Shown here piece by piece: positions 5,858 through 14,320 of a stretch of 25,266 bases of DNA. The notes under the pieces are model-generated. The model worked only from the letters and a program-made list of their open reading frames with translations, was not told where the DNA came from and searched no databases. This stretch comes from Dehalococcoidia bacterium UBA7891. GTDB taxonomy: Bacteria > Chloroflexota > Dehalococcoidia > Lucifugimonadales > UBA826. Numbering within the stretch: position 1 is the stretch's first letter; each line of letters starts with the position of its first letter. Made by a program: the position numbers and the translations under genes. The stretch is taken from contig DLRJ01000117.1 of the NCBI GenBank assembly GCA_002500485.1, positions 1 through 25,266 on the forward strand, read 5' to 3'.

Positions 5858-6937
5858 ATGTCATATATGGACATTGCGCTAACTGTTGGAAAACAGGCTC
5901 GAGGTATATCCAGCCCTAACCCCCCTGTTGGGGCTGTCCTGGTAAAAAACGAACAGGTAATATCAGAAGGATTTACGGGGCGACCCGGGTCCCCCCATGC
6001 TGAAGTCATGGCCATCACTTCAGCAGGAGATGGTGTAAAAGGGTCTGTTTTATATGTTACTTTGGAGCCTTGTTGCCATTTCGGTAGAACTCCTCCTTGT
6101 ACTGAAGCAATTATAGAATCTGAGGTTTCTAAGGTCTATATTGCCATTAAAGACCCTGATATCAGGGTTTCAGGCAAAGGTATTGATCGACTGCAAAAAG
6201 CAGGTATCGAAGTTGTTTTGGGTGTCGGTAAAAAAGAGGCTGAGGTTGATTTGGAGGCCCACATTAAACTGTCGAAAACAGGGATCCCTTTAATTACTGC
6301 AAAATTTGCTGTTAGTTTAGATGGCAAGATAGCAACCTCTTCAGGAGACTCAAAGTGGATAACTAGCGAAGAATCTAGGACGCGAGCTCATTTTATGCGC
6401 CTTGAGTCTGACGCCATTATGGTGGGAGTGAATACTGTTATAGCTGATGATCCTCGGTTGACAGTTAGGTTGGATGATAAAAAAATCGAGAGACAGCCCT
6501 TGAGAATAGTAATTGATTCGTCTGGGCGTATACCTGAGGATAGTGCATTATTTTTGGAAAAAGGAGCTACTTTCATTGCTTCAACCCGAGACTTTAAAGT
6601 TCCCGATAATCTGCAAAATGTCACAACCAAGACCTTTCCCAGTAGGGCTGCAAGAGTAGATCTTGCAGCGGTTTTAAAACACTTAGGGAATATCCCTGTT
6701 TCCTCGGTATTGGTAGAAGGGGGGTCGGAATTGATGGGTTCTTTATTTGATGAAGGTTTAGTGGATAAGGTGGCGGCTTTTATTTCTCCTAGTATTATCG
6801 GAGGGAAATCGAGCCTAAATGCAGTGGGAGGAAGAGGAGCAAATGTCATGTCAGAAAAATACTCACTAATTAATGTCTCGAGAGAATTCATCGGGCCGGA
6901 TGTTTTGATATCAGGATACTGTGGAAAAGGAGATTGA
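5858..6937 (+). CDS. ribD: Bifunctional riboflavin deaminase-reductase RibD
   Basis: 359 residues with two domains. The N-terminal deaminase (about 1-145) has zinc ligands and catalytic residues in PHAEV (His47, Glu49) and EPCCHFGRTPPC (Cys72, Cys81). The C-terminal reductase (about 146-355) begins LITAKFAVSLDGKIATSSGDSKWITS and contains DAIMVGVNTVIADDP and VLVEGGSELMGSLFDEGLVD. It carries out the second and third steps of riboflavin synthesis from the GTP cyclohydrolase II product: deamination of the pyrimidine, then NADPH-dependent ribosyl reduction. Both active sites look intact. A GAGG-type Shine-Dalgarno inside the end of dcd serves the ATG. The stop overlaps ribE by one base (TGATG), a sign of translational coupling. 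Confidence 0.97.
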   Translation: MSYMDIALTVGKQARGISSPNPPVGAVLVKNEQVISEGFTGRPGSPHAEVMAITSAGDGVKGSVLYVTLEPCCHFGRTPPCTEAIIESEVSKVYIAIKDPDIRVSGKGIDRLQKAGIEVVLGVGKKEAEVDLEAHIKLSKTGIPLITAKFAVSLDGKIATSSGDSKWITSEESRTRAHFMRLESDAIMVGVNTVIADDPRLTVRLDDKKIERQPLRIVIDSSGRIPEDSALFLEKGATFIASTRDFKVPDNLQNVTTKTFPSRAARVDLAAVLKHLGNIPVSSVLVEGGSELMGSLFDEGLVDKVAAFISPSIIGGKSSLNAVGGRGANVMSEKYSLINVSREFIGPDVLISGYCGKGD

Positions 6938-7536
6938 TGTTTACAGGTCTAGTAGAAGAACTTGGAGTTATTTCATCTATCAGCCAGACTGATATATGGA
7001 TAGAATCCTCGATCATTATGGATGATCTAGGGGTTAAGGACAGTGTTTCTGTGAATGGTGCTTGTCTTACAGTAGTCAGCATTGAAGAAAAATCATTTAA
7101 GGTGAATGTAGTACCTGAAACTCTACGCCGTACTGATTTGGGAGATCTTTCAGTAGGAGACAAGGTTAATTTGGAAAGATCAGCCCTACTCGGAGGGCGC
7201 CTTGGAGGACACATTGTTCAAGGGCATGTGGATGGAACAGCTAGAATCACTGCATATGTTGAAGAGGGAAGTGCATGGCTTATAGAATTTCAAATATCAA
7301 AAAAATTATCTAGATATATAGTTGAAAAAGGGTTTGTATGCGTGGACGGTGCTAGCCTCACGGTTGTAAACTGTGATCAGAATACATTTACCGTAGCTTT
7401 GATACCCTACACTCGGGACAATACGGTTTTGGGGTACAAAGAGGTAGGCAGCTCTGTAAATATAGAGACCGATATAATAGGAAAATATATAGAACAACTC
7501 TCAACTGGGAATAAAGCCAGTATCGATCTCAATTGA
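6937..7536 (+). CDS. ribE: Riboflavin synthase, alpha subunit
   Basis: 199 residues starting MFTGLVEELG, the invariant N-terminus of this enzyme. Two tandem lumazine-binding repeats are visible, about 1-97 and 98-195: the first with NGACLTVV and NVVPETLRRTDLG, the second with GHIVQGHVDGTA, VDGASLTVV and ALIPYTRDNTVLG. It dismutates two lumazine molecules into riboflavin and the ribityl-pyrimidine, and forms trimers in the cytosol. I use the ATG at 6937, preceded by AGGAG (6928-6932), and not the TTG one codon upstream. The stop lies 25 bases before ribBA. Confidence 0.97.
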   Translation: MFTGLVEELGVISSISQTDIWIESSIIMDDLGVKDSVSVNGACLTVVSIEEKSFKVNVVPETLRRTDLGDLSVGDKVNLERSALLGGRLGGHIVQGHVDGTARITAYVEEGSAWLIEFQISKKLSRYIVEKGFVCVDGASLTVVNCDQNTFTVALIPYTRDNTVLGYKEVGSSVNIETDIIGKYIEQLSTGNKASIDLN

Positions 7537-7561
7537 TCCTATATGGGAAAGATAAATATCC

Positions 7562-8794
7562 ATGCCATTATCCAAGATAGAAGAAGCCATAGATGATATA
7601 AGAAACGGCAAAATGGTCATCGTTATTGATGATGAAGATCGTGAGAATGAAGGCGACCTAACGATGGCGGCGGAAATGGTGACTCCAGAAGCTATTAATT
7701 TTATGGCTACATATGGTCGGGGTTTAATATGCGTGCCAATGCGTGGAGAACAATTAGATAAATTAAATTTGCCGCTTATGGTCTCCAACAACACTGCAAA
7801 TTTAAGTACTGCCTTTACTGTATCTGTTGATTCCTTGATAGGAACTACCACCGGAATTTCTGCCTCGGATAGATCTAATACTATTAAAGCTCTTGTGAAT
7901 GATGAAACAAAACCAGAAGATTTGGGCCGACCTGGCCATATTTTTCCTCTGCGGTATGTTGATGGTGGGGTTTTAAAACGGACTGGACAGACTGAAGCTT
8001 CTATAGATCTTTGCAGGTTAGCTGGGCTAAGAGAAGCTGCTGTGATTTGCGAAATAATGGCAGATGATGGCCATATGGCAAGGATGCCTCAATTAGAAGA
8101 GTTTGCTCAACAGCATGATGTAAAAATTGTCAGCGTAGAAGATTTGATCTCTTATCGGCGGCGGCATGAGAGATTAATCGAAAGGGTAGCAGAAGCAAGA
8201 GTGCCAACAGAGTATGGGGAATTTACAGCAGTCTCCTTTAGCAGTGTGGTTGATGTGCAGGAGCATGTCGCTTTTGTTAAAGGAGATGTTTGTCAAAATG
8301 ATCCAGTATTAGTTAGGGTTCATAGTGAATGTTTGACTGGTGATGTGTTCGGAAGTAAAAGGTGTGATTGCGGATACCAAGTTCAACTAGCTCTTGAGGC
8401 AATTGAAAAATATGGGAGTGGAGTGCTTCTTTACATGCGACAAGAAGGGAGGGGAATAGGGATTAACAATAAATTGAAAGCCTACGCCCTGCAAGACGAG
8501 GGGTACGACACTGTGGAGGCTAATGTAATGTTGGGCTTCGCACCAGATCCTAGGCAGTATGGGATAGGGGCCCAAATTTTGGAGGATCTTGGCGTGAAAA
8601 AAATGAGGCTTTTGACAAACAACCCCACTAAAAGGGTTGGATTGGAAGGATTTGGCTTGGAAGTTGTTGAGCGGATACCGATAGTAGCTCCTACTACTGA
8701 TGAAAATGTAAGGTATATGAAGACAAAAAGAGAAAGGATGGGGCATATTTTAGACCCTATCGAAGATGCCTCGGGGGATCGATCCGGTGATTGA
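7562..8794 (+). CDS. ribBA: Bifunctional RibBA: DHBP synthase / GTP cyclohydrolase II
   Basis: 410 residues. The N-terminal DHBP synthase domain (about 1-200) has the acidic loop VIVIDDEDRENEGDL, the YGRGLICVPM strand and GRPGHIFPLRYVDGGVLKRTGQTEA, which carry its metal and substrate residues. The C-terminal GTP cyclohydrolase II domain (about 205-400) has zinc ligands Cys257, Cys268 and Cys270 in SECLTGDVFGSKRCDCG, RQEGRGIGINNKLKAYALQD, and LLTNNPTKRVGLEGFGL. It makes both precursors of the pathway: 3,4-dihydroxy-2-butanone 4-phosphate from ribulose 5-phosphate, and the pyrimidine intermediate from GTP. A GGAAAG about 10 bases before the ATG serves as Shine-Dalgarno. The last 29 bases overlap ribH as annotated. 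Confidence 0.97.
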   Translation: MPLSKIEEAIDDIRNGKMVIVIDDEDRENEGDLTMAAEMVTPEAINFMATYGRGLICVPMRGEQLDKLNLPLMVSNNTANLSTAFTVSVDSLIGTTTGISASDRSNTIKALVNDETKPEDLGRPGHIFPLRYVDGGVLKRTGQTEASIDLCRLAGLREAAVICEIMADDGHMARMPQLEEFAQQHDVKIVSVEDLISYRRRHERLIERVAEARVPTEYGEFTAVSFSSVVDVQEHVAFVKGDVCQNDPVLVRVHSECLTGDVFGSKRCDCGYQVQLALEAIEKYGSGVLLYMRQEGRGIGINNKLKAYALQDEGYDTVEANVMLGFAPDPRQYGIGAQILEDLGVKKMRLLTNNPTKRVGLEGFGLEVVERIPIVAPTTDENVRYMKTKRERMGHILDPIEDASGDRSGD

Positions 8795-9254
8795 GGGTGA
8801 CTTGGATGGAACTGGTATGCGGTTCGGTATTGTTGTTGCCGAATTTAATGATTTCATCACACTAAAATTATTGGATGGGGCCAAATCGGCTTTGTTAGAA
8901 CATGGGGTATCGGAAAGTGATATAACCGTTGCTAAGGTACCCGGATCCTTTGAGATTCCCGTTGTGGCCGACGGTATGGCATCCTCAGGAAATCATGATG
9001 CTGTTATATGTCTAGGAGCAGTAATTAAAGGTGAAACCGATCACTATGAATATGTTTCACAAGGGGCGGCAGAAGGTATTTCCCGGGTGGCTTTAGATAA
9101 TCAGATTCCCGTAATGTTTGGGGTTTTGACGACCCATAACGTAGAACAAGCCTTGGATAGGTGTGGCGGTCGCAAGGGTAATGAGGGGGAAAGTTGTGCG
9201 ACCTCAGCGATCAGAACAGTAAATGTGCTTAACCAGATAAATAATACTGCCTGA
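8766..9254 (+). CDS. ribH: 6,7-dimethyl-8-ribityllumazine synthase
   Basis: 162 residues from the ATG at 8766. Family motifs in order: FGIVVAEFNDFIT (20-32), VPGSFEIPV (58-66), LGAVIKGETDHYEYV with catalytic His93, and PVMFGVLTTHNVEQALDR followed by GNEGESCATSAIRTVNV. It condenses the two RibBA/RibD-derived precursors to lumazine, the substrate of RibE, and usually forms 60-mer or pentameric assemblies. The ATG overlaps ribBA by 29 bases and lacks a clear Shine-Dalgarno. A GTG at 8787 (overlap 8 bases) has GGGGG 9 bases upstream and also begins the family's usual VIEGDL start, so the true protein may be 155 residues. It is the last riboflavin gene. Confidence 0.96.
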   Translation: MPRGIDPVIEGDLDGTGMRFGIVVAEFNDFITLKLLDGAKSALLEHGVSESDITVAKVPGSFEIPVVADGMASSGNHDAVICLGAVIKGETDHYEYVSQGAAEGISRVALDNQIPVMFGVLTTHNVEQALDRCGGRKGNEGESCATSAIRTVNVLNQINNTA

Positions 9255-9320
9255 GATATCCGCAATATTTTCGATTATTTCCTTTGAAAGCCCCTTTTAA
9301 TGATATGGAAGTTAGATAAT

Positions 9321-10301
9321 ATGTCTAATTATGATAAGCCCCAAGAACAGATCATTCGGTTGCTTGACGGCAATATGAGAGCGCTTTCTAAATTGATCAC
9401 ACTAGTTGAATCAGACCCACAGATACTAGCCTCCGTTTATCCTGTAATGAAGGATGTTGGTGGGAACAGTCATATTGTCGGGATAACAGGCCCCCCGGGA
9501 GCAGGTAAGAGCACTCTTTCATCTGCTTTGGCTTCGATTATTAGAGACACGGGGCGGACAGTTGCAATACTGGCATGTGACCCAAGTAGCCCGTTTACCG
9601 GAGGCTCTGTTCTTGGTGATAGAGTAAGAATGCAATCACATTACACTGATCCAGGAGTGTTTATCAGAAGCATAAGTAGTAGAGGATCGGGTGGCGGGTT
9701 GTCCACTTCAACCTATGGGATTACTACCTTGCTTGACGCATTTGGTTTTGATGTGGTTTTGTTAGAAACTGTAGGGGTGGGACAAACTGAATTGGATGTG
9801 ATGAAGATTTCAGACACGGTTATTGTTGTAATCGTTCCTGAATCCGGAGATTCCATACAAGCGATGAAAGCTGGATTGATGGAGATAGCAGATATATTTG
9901 TTGTCAATAAATCCGATAGGGTCGGCGCTGATAGAATGGTCAAGGACGTTGAAGGTGCCCTACGGCTTTCCGACAGTCACGCTGTCAATCTACCATCAGT
10001 CCTCAAAATTAGAGCCGATGCAGGAGATGGTGTACCAGAACTTCTTCTAGAGATTGACCGTATATATTCAGATCGCGGGTACTGTGATCGCCTCGCTGTT
10101 CATAAGTCAACGAAAAGATTGGAGGCGTTGCGGACCACTACCTTGCTGGAGATAGAGTCTAAATTAGACATGATTCTTGATGGTGAAAATTCTTCGACTA
10201 ACTCAGAAGTGGCAAAACTAAAAAAAGACGTGGAGCTTGGGCGAATCGACCCTATTAGTGCTTCCCGGATTTTAGTGGACTTGATAAAGAACCTTGAATG
10301 A
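9321..10301 (+). CDS. meaB: MeaB/ArgK-type P-loop GTPase (cobalamin-enzyme chaperone)
   Basis: 326 residues. Walker A GPPGAGKST at about 57-65, then DPSSPFTGGSVLGDRVRM (the SIMIBI switch I segment), IRSISSRGSGGGLS, LLETVGVGQTE (G3/Walker B) and VVNKSD (NKxD). Its C-terminal helices serve dimerisation in this family. MeaB proteins protect and reload adenosylcobalamin-dependent acyl-CoA mutases such as methylmalonyl-CoA mutase. Older databases name the family LAO/AO transport system ATPase. No mutase gene lies in the window, so the partner is unknown. I chose the ATG at 9321, which has GGAAG 9 bases upstream and begins shortly before the conserved IIRLLDGNMRALSKLI helix. An ATG at 9300 would add seven unconserved residues. 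Confidence 0.92.
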   Translation: MSNYDKPQEQIIRLLDGNMRALSKLITLVESDPQILASVYPVMKDVGGNSHIVGITGPPGAGKSTLSSALASIIRDTGRTVAILACDPSSPFTGGSVLGDRVRMQSHYTDPGVFIRSISSRGSGGGLSTSTYGITTLLDAFGFDVVLLETVGVGQTELDVMKISDTVIVVIVPESGDSIQAMKAGLMEIADIFVVNKSDRVGADRMVKDVEGALRLSDSHAVNLPSVLKIRADAGDGVPELLLEIDRIYSDRGYCDRLAVHKSTKRLEALRTTTLLEIESKLDMILDGENSSTNSEVAKLKKDVELGRIDPISASRILVDLIKNLE

Positions 10302-10331
10302 AATTTTAGATAAAGTAAACACCTTTTAGAT

Positions 10332-11300
10332 ATGAATATTCCGCTGGAAAAAGATTTTATAGTAAACCTTCAAAACGACGCCTATGAATTGGCTATGTCA
10401 GCTGGCCGGTTGCTCCAAATGTATTTTCGAGACCCTCTATCAGAGTCACAAGATTTGAAGGTAAGTTACAAGGATTCGAAAGGAAGAAACCCCGTGACTA
10501 TGGCAGATAAAGATGTACAAGATTTTCTCTCTGAAGAGATAATTAAAAGGTATCCAGGGCATGGGATTGTTGGGGAAGAGAGTGATTCAACTGAAGACTC
10601 TATTCCTGACATTGTTTGGGTGCTAGACCCTTTGGATGGTACCCGTAATTTTATGCACGGCTTCCCCTGCTATGCATCTTCTATTGGAATTATGTACAAA
10701 GGGTTCCCAATTGCTGGTGCAATATTTATACCCTGGCCCAACCAGAATCCGGGTATTGTTATTCATGCGAGCCGAAATAATGGTTGCAAAATAAACAACA
10801 AACCGCTTGAAACCCCCGTAATTAAAGAAATTGATCCAAACGCAATAAATACCATTCCTGGTTCCTTTGCCGGTAGGTTCAAATTTGATAGTCAGTTTTC
10901 TTCTAAATCAGGGGAATCTCGTATGGGAGGAAGCATAGCTTATGAAATGTCCTTAGTGGCTCTTGGAATAACAGAGTACGCTGTTATATCAGGGTCGCAT
11001 TTGTGGGATGTTTTAGCAGGAATAGTTCTGGTGAACGAATCCGGGGGTAGTTCATTGATGCAGAATGCCGGCAACTCTCTTAAAAGCGATACTGGTGTTT
11101 GGTCCGAGTTTGGCGCAGTTGTTGAGAATTGGGAATCAGGCAAAACAAAAGTCAGTGACCTTAGGCGCGGGGTGTCTCCACTACTTCTGGCGCAGTCAGA
11201 TATCATCAATACTTTGGCAGCCAATATACAACTTAAAGAAAACCCGATAAAAAAGATCGCGAAATCTATATTTTCCCAAAATATGATTGCAATATATTAA
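10332..11300 (+). CDS. Inositol monophosphatase-family phosphatase
   Basis: 322 residues. The family's metal-binding motifs are visible: GIVGEES (Glu-Glu site), VLDPLDGTRNFMHGFPCYASSIG (DPLDGT), and SGSHLWDVLAGIVLVNESGG (the WD motif near the C-terminal metal site). The fold is the Mg-dependent, Li-sensitive sugar phosphatase fold. Substrates in the family include inositol phosphates, fructose 1,6-bisphosphate, histidinol phosphate and PAP, and the sequence does not decide between them. About 50 residues after the usual end of the fold (from about 270) look unlike the family core and may be a lineage-specific tail. No clear Shine-Dalgarno precedes the ATG. It sits 30 bases after meaB and 27 before the small HAD gene. 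Confidence 0.88.
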   Translation: MNIPLEKDFIVNLQNDAYELAMSAGRLLQMYFRDPLSESQDLKVSYKDSKGRNPVTMADKDVQDFLSEEIIKRYPGHGIVGEESDSTEDSIPDIVWVLDPLDGTRNFMHGFPCYASSIGIMYKGFPIAGAIFIPWPNQNPGIVIHASRNNGCKINNKPLETPVIKEIDPNAINTIPGSFAGRFKFDSQFSSKSGESRMGGSIAYEMSLVALGITEYAVISGSHLWDVLAGIVLVNESGGSSLMQNAGNSLKSDTGVWSEFGAVVENWESGKTKVSDLRRGVSPLLLAQSDIINTLAANIQLKENPIKKIAKSIFSQNMIAIY

Positions 11301-11327
11301 TAAATTAGATAGGACCTATTAGTATTC

Positions 11328-11756
11328 ATGAATATATATTTTGATGTCGATTACACTCTAATAGCTATGGATGGAAGCCTCAGACCGGGCACTACGGAAG
11401 TGTTTGAAGAATTGATTAATGATGGTCATTCGATATACATTTGGTCTGGAGTTGGCATGCGGACAGATGACATAGAAAGATTGGGACTTTCAAAATTTGT
11501 TTCAGATATTTTCGTAAAGCCTATTACGGAATATGAAGTTGGATTAAGAAGATTTTCAGTATCGCCAAGACCTGATTTCGTGATTGATGATCATAGAGAG
11601 ATCGTAGAAGCTTTCGGGGGAGTACACATAGAGCCTTACTATTTTAGATCTGCAGAAGACGGAAATATGGCAGAACTGTACAAGGCGATAAAAGACTTCA
11701 TATCAACCGGTACTTCAAATCACAGGGGATTCAAACCAGTTTCAGAAGAAAAGTGA
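11328..11756 (+). CDS. Small HAD-like hydrolase
   Basis: 142 residues with the four HAD motifs in a compact form: motif I YFDVDYTL (Asp6, Asp8), motif II IYIWSGVG (Ser), a lysine in FVKP, and motif IV FVIDDH. There is almost no cap insertion, so it belongs to the small HAD phosphatase group. The substrate is unknown. The Shine-Dalgarno is poor (AGGA 13 bases upstream). Its stop overlaps the mutL GTG start by four bases (GTGA), so the two are probably co-translated. Confidence 0.78.
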   Translation: MNIYFDVDYTLIAMDGSLRPGTTEVFEELINDGHSIYIWSGVGMRTDDIERLGLSKFVSDIFVKPITEYEVGLRRFSVSPRPDFVIDDHREIVEAFGGVHIEPYYFRSAEDGNMAELYKAIKDFISTGTSNHRGFKPVSEEK

Positions 11757-13507
11757 AATTATCTATGCCTGTTATAAGGAAACTTACCCCTGAAATTTCT
11801 GCCTTAATAGCAGCCGGAGAAGTGATTGAACGCCCTGCTTCAGTAGTGAAAGAGTTAGTGGAAAATTCCTTAGATGCTGGTGCAGACAGGATATATATTT
11901 CCACATCCGGTGGTGGCATCGATTCAATTGTTGTATCTGATAATGGTGCCGGCATCAATGCTGAAGAAGTAGAAGTTGCTTTTGAAAGACATTCAACGAG
12001 TAAGATATATAAAGAATCAGATTTGGATCATATATCTACTTTAGGTTTTAGGGGAGAGGCGCTTTACAGTATATCTTCAGTGTCTCGGATGGAACTTGTA
12101 ACCAGACCGAGAGGTCAAATAGAAGGTGTGCGAATAGGTTTGAATAACCATGTTCTCACCTCCAAATCATTTGCAGGCATCGATTACGGTACAACGATTT
12201 CAGTTTCTGAACTTTTCTCTCAATTTCCGGCCCGAAAAAAATTCTTCAAATCCGAATCTGCTGAGGGAAGCCGAATCCATTCCATGATACAAAAGTTTGC
12301 CATATGTAATCCTGGGGTGGCATTTGAATTAAATCAGGGTTCATCTAGATCATTCCGGACATCAGGTTCCGGAGTTTTGAGAGACGTTATGGTTGCTATC
12401 TTTGGTATATCAGAGGCCTCCAAAATGATTGAAATAGCAGAGGAGTACGATCAAGATTGGCAAGGACCTATGGTATCGGGGATCATAGGCACTCCAGACC
12501 AAAAACGTTCTAATAGATCTCGCATTTTCCTATTTGTTAATGGGCGGTTAGTACAGAGTAGAACCCTTTCTTTTGCATTTGAACAAGCATATAAAGGATT
12601 TTCTCCTGACAATAAATTTCCTATTGGGGCGATCACACTTCAGGTACCTTTGGATGAAGTGGATGTTAATGTTCACCCTGCTAAAACTGAAGTGCGTTTC
12701 AAAAATGAAAGTCAAGTATTTTCCGTTGTCCAAGGAGGGATTAAGAGCACTCTTTTAACACAATCTCCTGTGCAGGCCATAGCAAATTATACTCGAAAAG
12801 ATTCTAAATTTACGGAAAGTATAGAGCCTTCTGCATTTTGGCCAACAGCGCTTAGTACAGGTGGTTTTAAATCACTGGAACCTCTTAGCTCCAACACCAT
12901 TGTAGGTCAAAATTTTATCAGTCCATACCAAGAAGTGCTTCCATTGCTCCGTGTCTTGGGACAAGTATCTGATACATACATTGTGTGTGAGGGACCAGAT
13001 GGTATTTACATGATTGATCAACATGCTGCACACGAGAGGATAATTTTTGAAAAAATTGTTGCAGATGCTAAAAAAGAAACAGTTGAAACACAAATGTTGC
13101 TTGAGCCGATCAATCTGGAATTAGATTCGAAGCAAGAGATATTAGTTGAGGAAAATAAAGATATTCTTAATGCCTTTGGAATGACTCCAGAGCCATTTGG
13201 GCCCAATTCCTATTTAATACGGAACATACCTAAAGTATTAGCAGAGGCCGATCCAAGAGATTCATTCCATAAAATGTTATCTGCTTTAAGTGAGCAGATC
13301 GAATTTAAATCCTGGGAAGACAAAGCTGCCTACTCCTTAGCATGCCATGCAGCTATCAGGGCAGGGAAAAAAATGTCCTATCGCGAAATGTCTCTTCTTG
13401 TGAAACAACTAGAATTCTGTTTGCAACCCAATAATTGCCCGCACGGTCGTCCAACTATGATCAATATGAACAAGAACCATTTAGAGCGGGAATTTTCTAG
13501 AATTTAG
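11753..13507 (+). CDS. mutL: DNA mismatch repair protein MutL with endonuclease motif
   Basis: 584 residues. The N-terminal GHKL ATPase has VVKELVENSLDAGA (Glu34, Asn38), SDNGAGI (Asp63), and STLGFRGEALYSIS. Next come the transducer domain (FLFVNGRLVQS, DVNVHPAKTEVRF) and a variable linker (about 340-395). The C-terminal dimerisation domain carries DQHAAHERIIFE (Asp422, Glu428, Glu433), the DQHA-x2-E-x4-E nicking motif, with ACHAAIRAG, CPHGRPT (Cys562) and a terminal FSR. The nuclease is therefore of the MutH-independent type. It acts with MutS at mismatches; no mutS is in view. The GTG at 11753 overlaps the HAD gene, but an ATG at 11765 gives the family's usual MPVIRKL start and may be the real one. 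It ends 14 bases from the convergent permease stop. Confidence 0.97.
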   Translation: MKLSMPVIRKLTPEISALIAAGEVIERPASVVKELVENSLDAGADRIYISTSGGGIDSIVVSDNGAGINAEEVEVAFERHSTSKIYKESDLDHISTLGFRGEALYSISSVSRMELVTRPRGQIEGVRIGLNNHVLTSKSFAGIDYGTTISVSELFSQFPARKKFFKSESAEGSRIHSMIQKFAICNPGVAFELNQGSSRSFRTSGSGVLRDVMVAIFGISEASKMIEIAEEYDQDWQGPMVSGIIGTPDQKRSNRSRIFLFVNGRLVQSRTLSFAFEQAYKGFSPDNKFPIGAITLQVPLDEVDVNVHPAKTEVRFKNESQVFSVVQGGIKSTLLTQSPVQAIANYTRKDSKFTESIEPSAFWPTALSTGGFKSLEPLSSNTIVGQNFISPYQEVLPLLRVLGQVSDTYIVCEGPDGIYMIDQHAAHERIIFEKIVADAKKETVETQMLLEPINLELDSKQEILVEENKDILNAFGMTPEPFGPNSYLIRNIPKVLAEADPRDSFHKMLSALSEQIEFKSWEDKAAYSLACHAAIRAGKKMSYREMSLLVKQLEFCLQPNNCPHGRPTMINMNKNHLEREFSRI

Positions 13508-13521
13508 GTTAACGAGCTTGG

Positions 13522-14316
13522 TTAAATACCCACATCTCTATTGTAGAAACCGTACAACGAAACGAGTAAAAACAAACCTGATAATACTAGCATTACAGCG
13601 AAACTTGTTTCATTCAGCCCGTTTATCAATACTGAAGGACCATCATAATAATTAAAAAGTGATATATATTTCAGGGAATTCAAGCCATCGAGCAACTCTG
13701 ACATTACCATCATGACATAGCTAAGCCCAACAACCCCGCTTCCAACCCCCAAGGCAAGTCCCTTTCGTCCCTTAAGTGCCTGGGCGCTCATAGATATGTA
13801 AGCGACAGTTGTACCAAAGATCCATCCCATAGCAGTTGCGGCCAATACATTGCTCAAGGACACATCGAATGGAAAGAGAATCGATCCTATCGCAATACCT
13901 ACCCATAGAAATCCGCTGACAATCGCCAGTTGGATCATTATCCCTAAAGATTTTTCCAGTACCACTCTTCCTCTGCTTATTGGGCTAGCCAGTATAAGTT
14001 CAATAGTGCCTGATTCTTCTTCGGCACCGATCGCTGAGGCTCCTGCCGATACTGCAATTACTCCTAGTAAAATAGGGAACAATAGTCCGTAAAGTTCTAT
14101 TCCCAACCAACTTTCGGGGGTGACAGTGTCTTTTGGGAGTGGTCCTATCATGGCCTCCATTAGTTTGGGGGCATTATCTATCATATCGCTGATTTCACCT
14201 TTAAAAGAGTCATAGAGGCCCGAGAACATTAGGGCTAAAAGAAACATTGAGGCGGACCAAACTACGATGGTTTTCCATCTTGAGATGATGTGAATAGAGA
14301 ATATGTAGTTAAGCAT
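13522..14316 (-). CDS. ABC-2 type exporter permease
   Basis: 264 residues with six hydrophobic segments: about 16-33, 74-92, 121-145, 157-178, 190-210 and 240-258. After the first segment is an extracellular loop of about 40 residues, followed by a cytoplasmic EEESGTIELILASPISRGRVVLEK segment, the hallmark coupling region of ABC-2 permeases (pattern E-x-GT-x-E-x-LL-x-P-V-x-R). It forms a membrane exporter with the ATPase encoded four bases upstream. The substrate is unknown; related proteins export antibiotics, lipids or peptides. It converges tightly with mutL. Confidence 0.88.
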   Translation of the reverse strand: MLNYIFSIHIISRWKTIVVWSASMFLLALMFSGLYDSFKGEISDMIDNAPKLMEAMIGPLPKDTVTPESWLGIELYGLLFPILLGVIAVSAGASAIGAEEESGTIELILASPISRGRVVLEKSLGIMIQLAIVSGFLWVGIAIGSILFPFDVSLSNVLAATAMGWIFGTTVAYISMSAQALKGRKGLALGVGSGVVGLSYVMMVMSELLDGLNSLKYISLFNYYDGPSVLINGLNETSFAVMLVLSGLFLLVSLYGFYNRDVGI

Positions 14317-14320
14317 GAGG

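Noticed and set aside
9300..9320. Earlier start for meaB
   Set aside because: No Shine-Dalgarno precedes it and the added seven residues do not match the family; the ATG at 9321 has GGAAG upstream.
13508..13525. Terminator between mutL and the permease gene
   Set aside because: The TTAAC/GTTAA stem has only five AT-rich pairs and no T tract.
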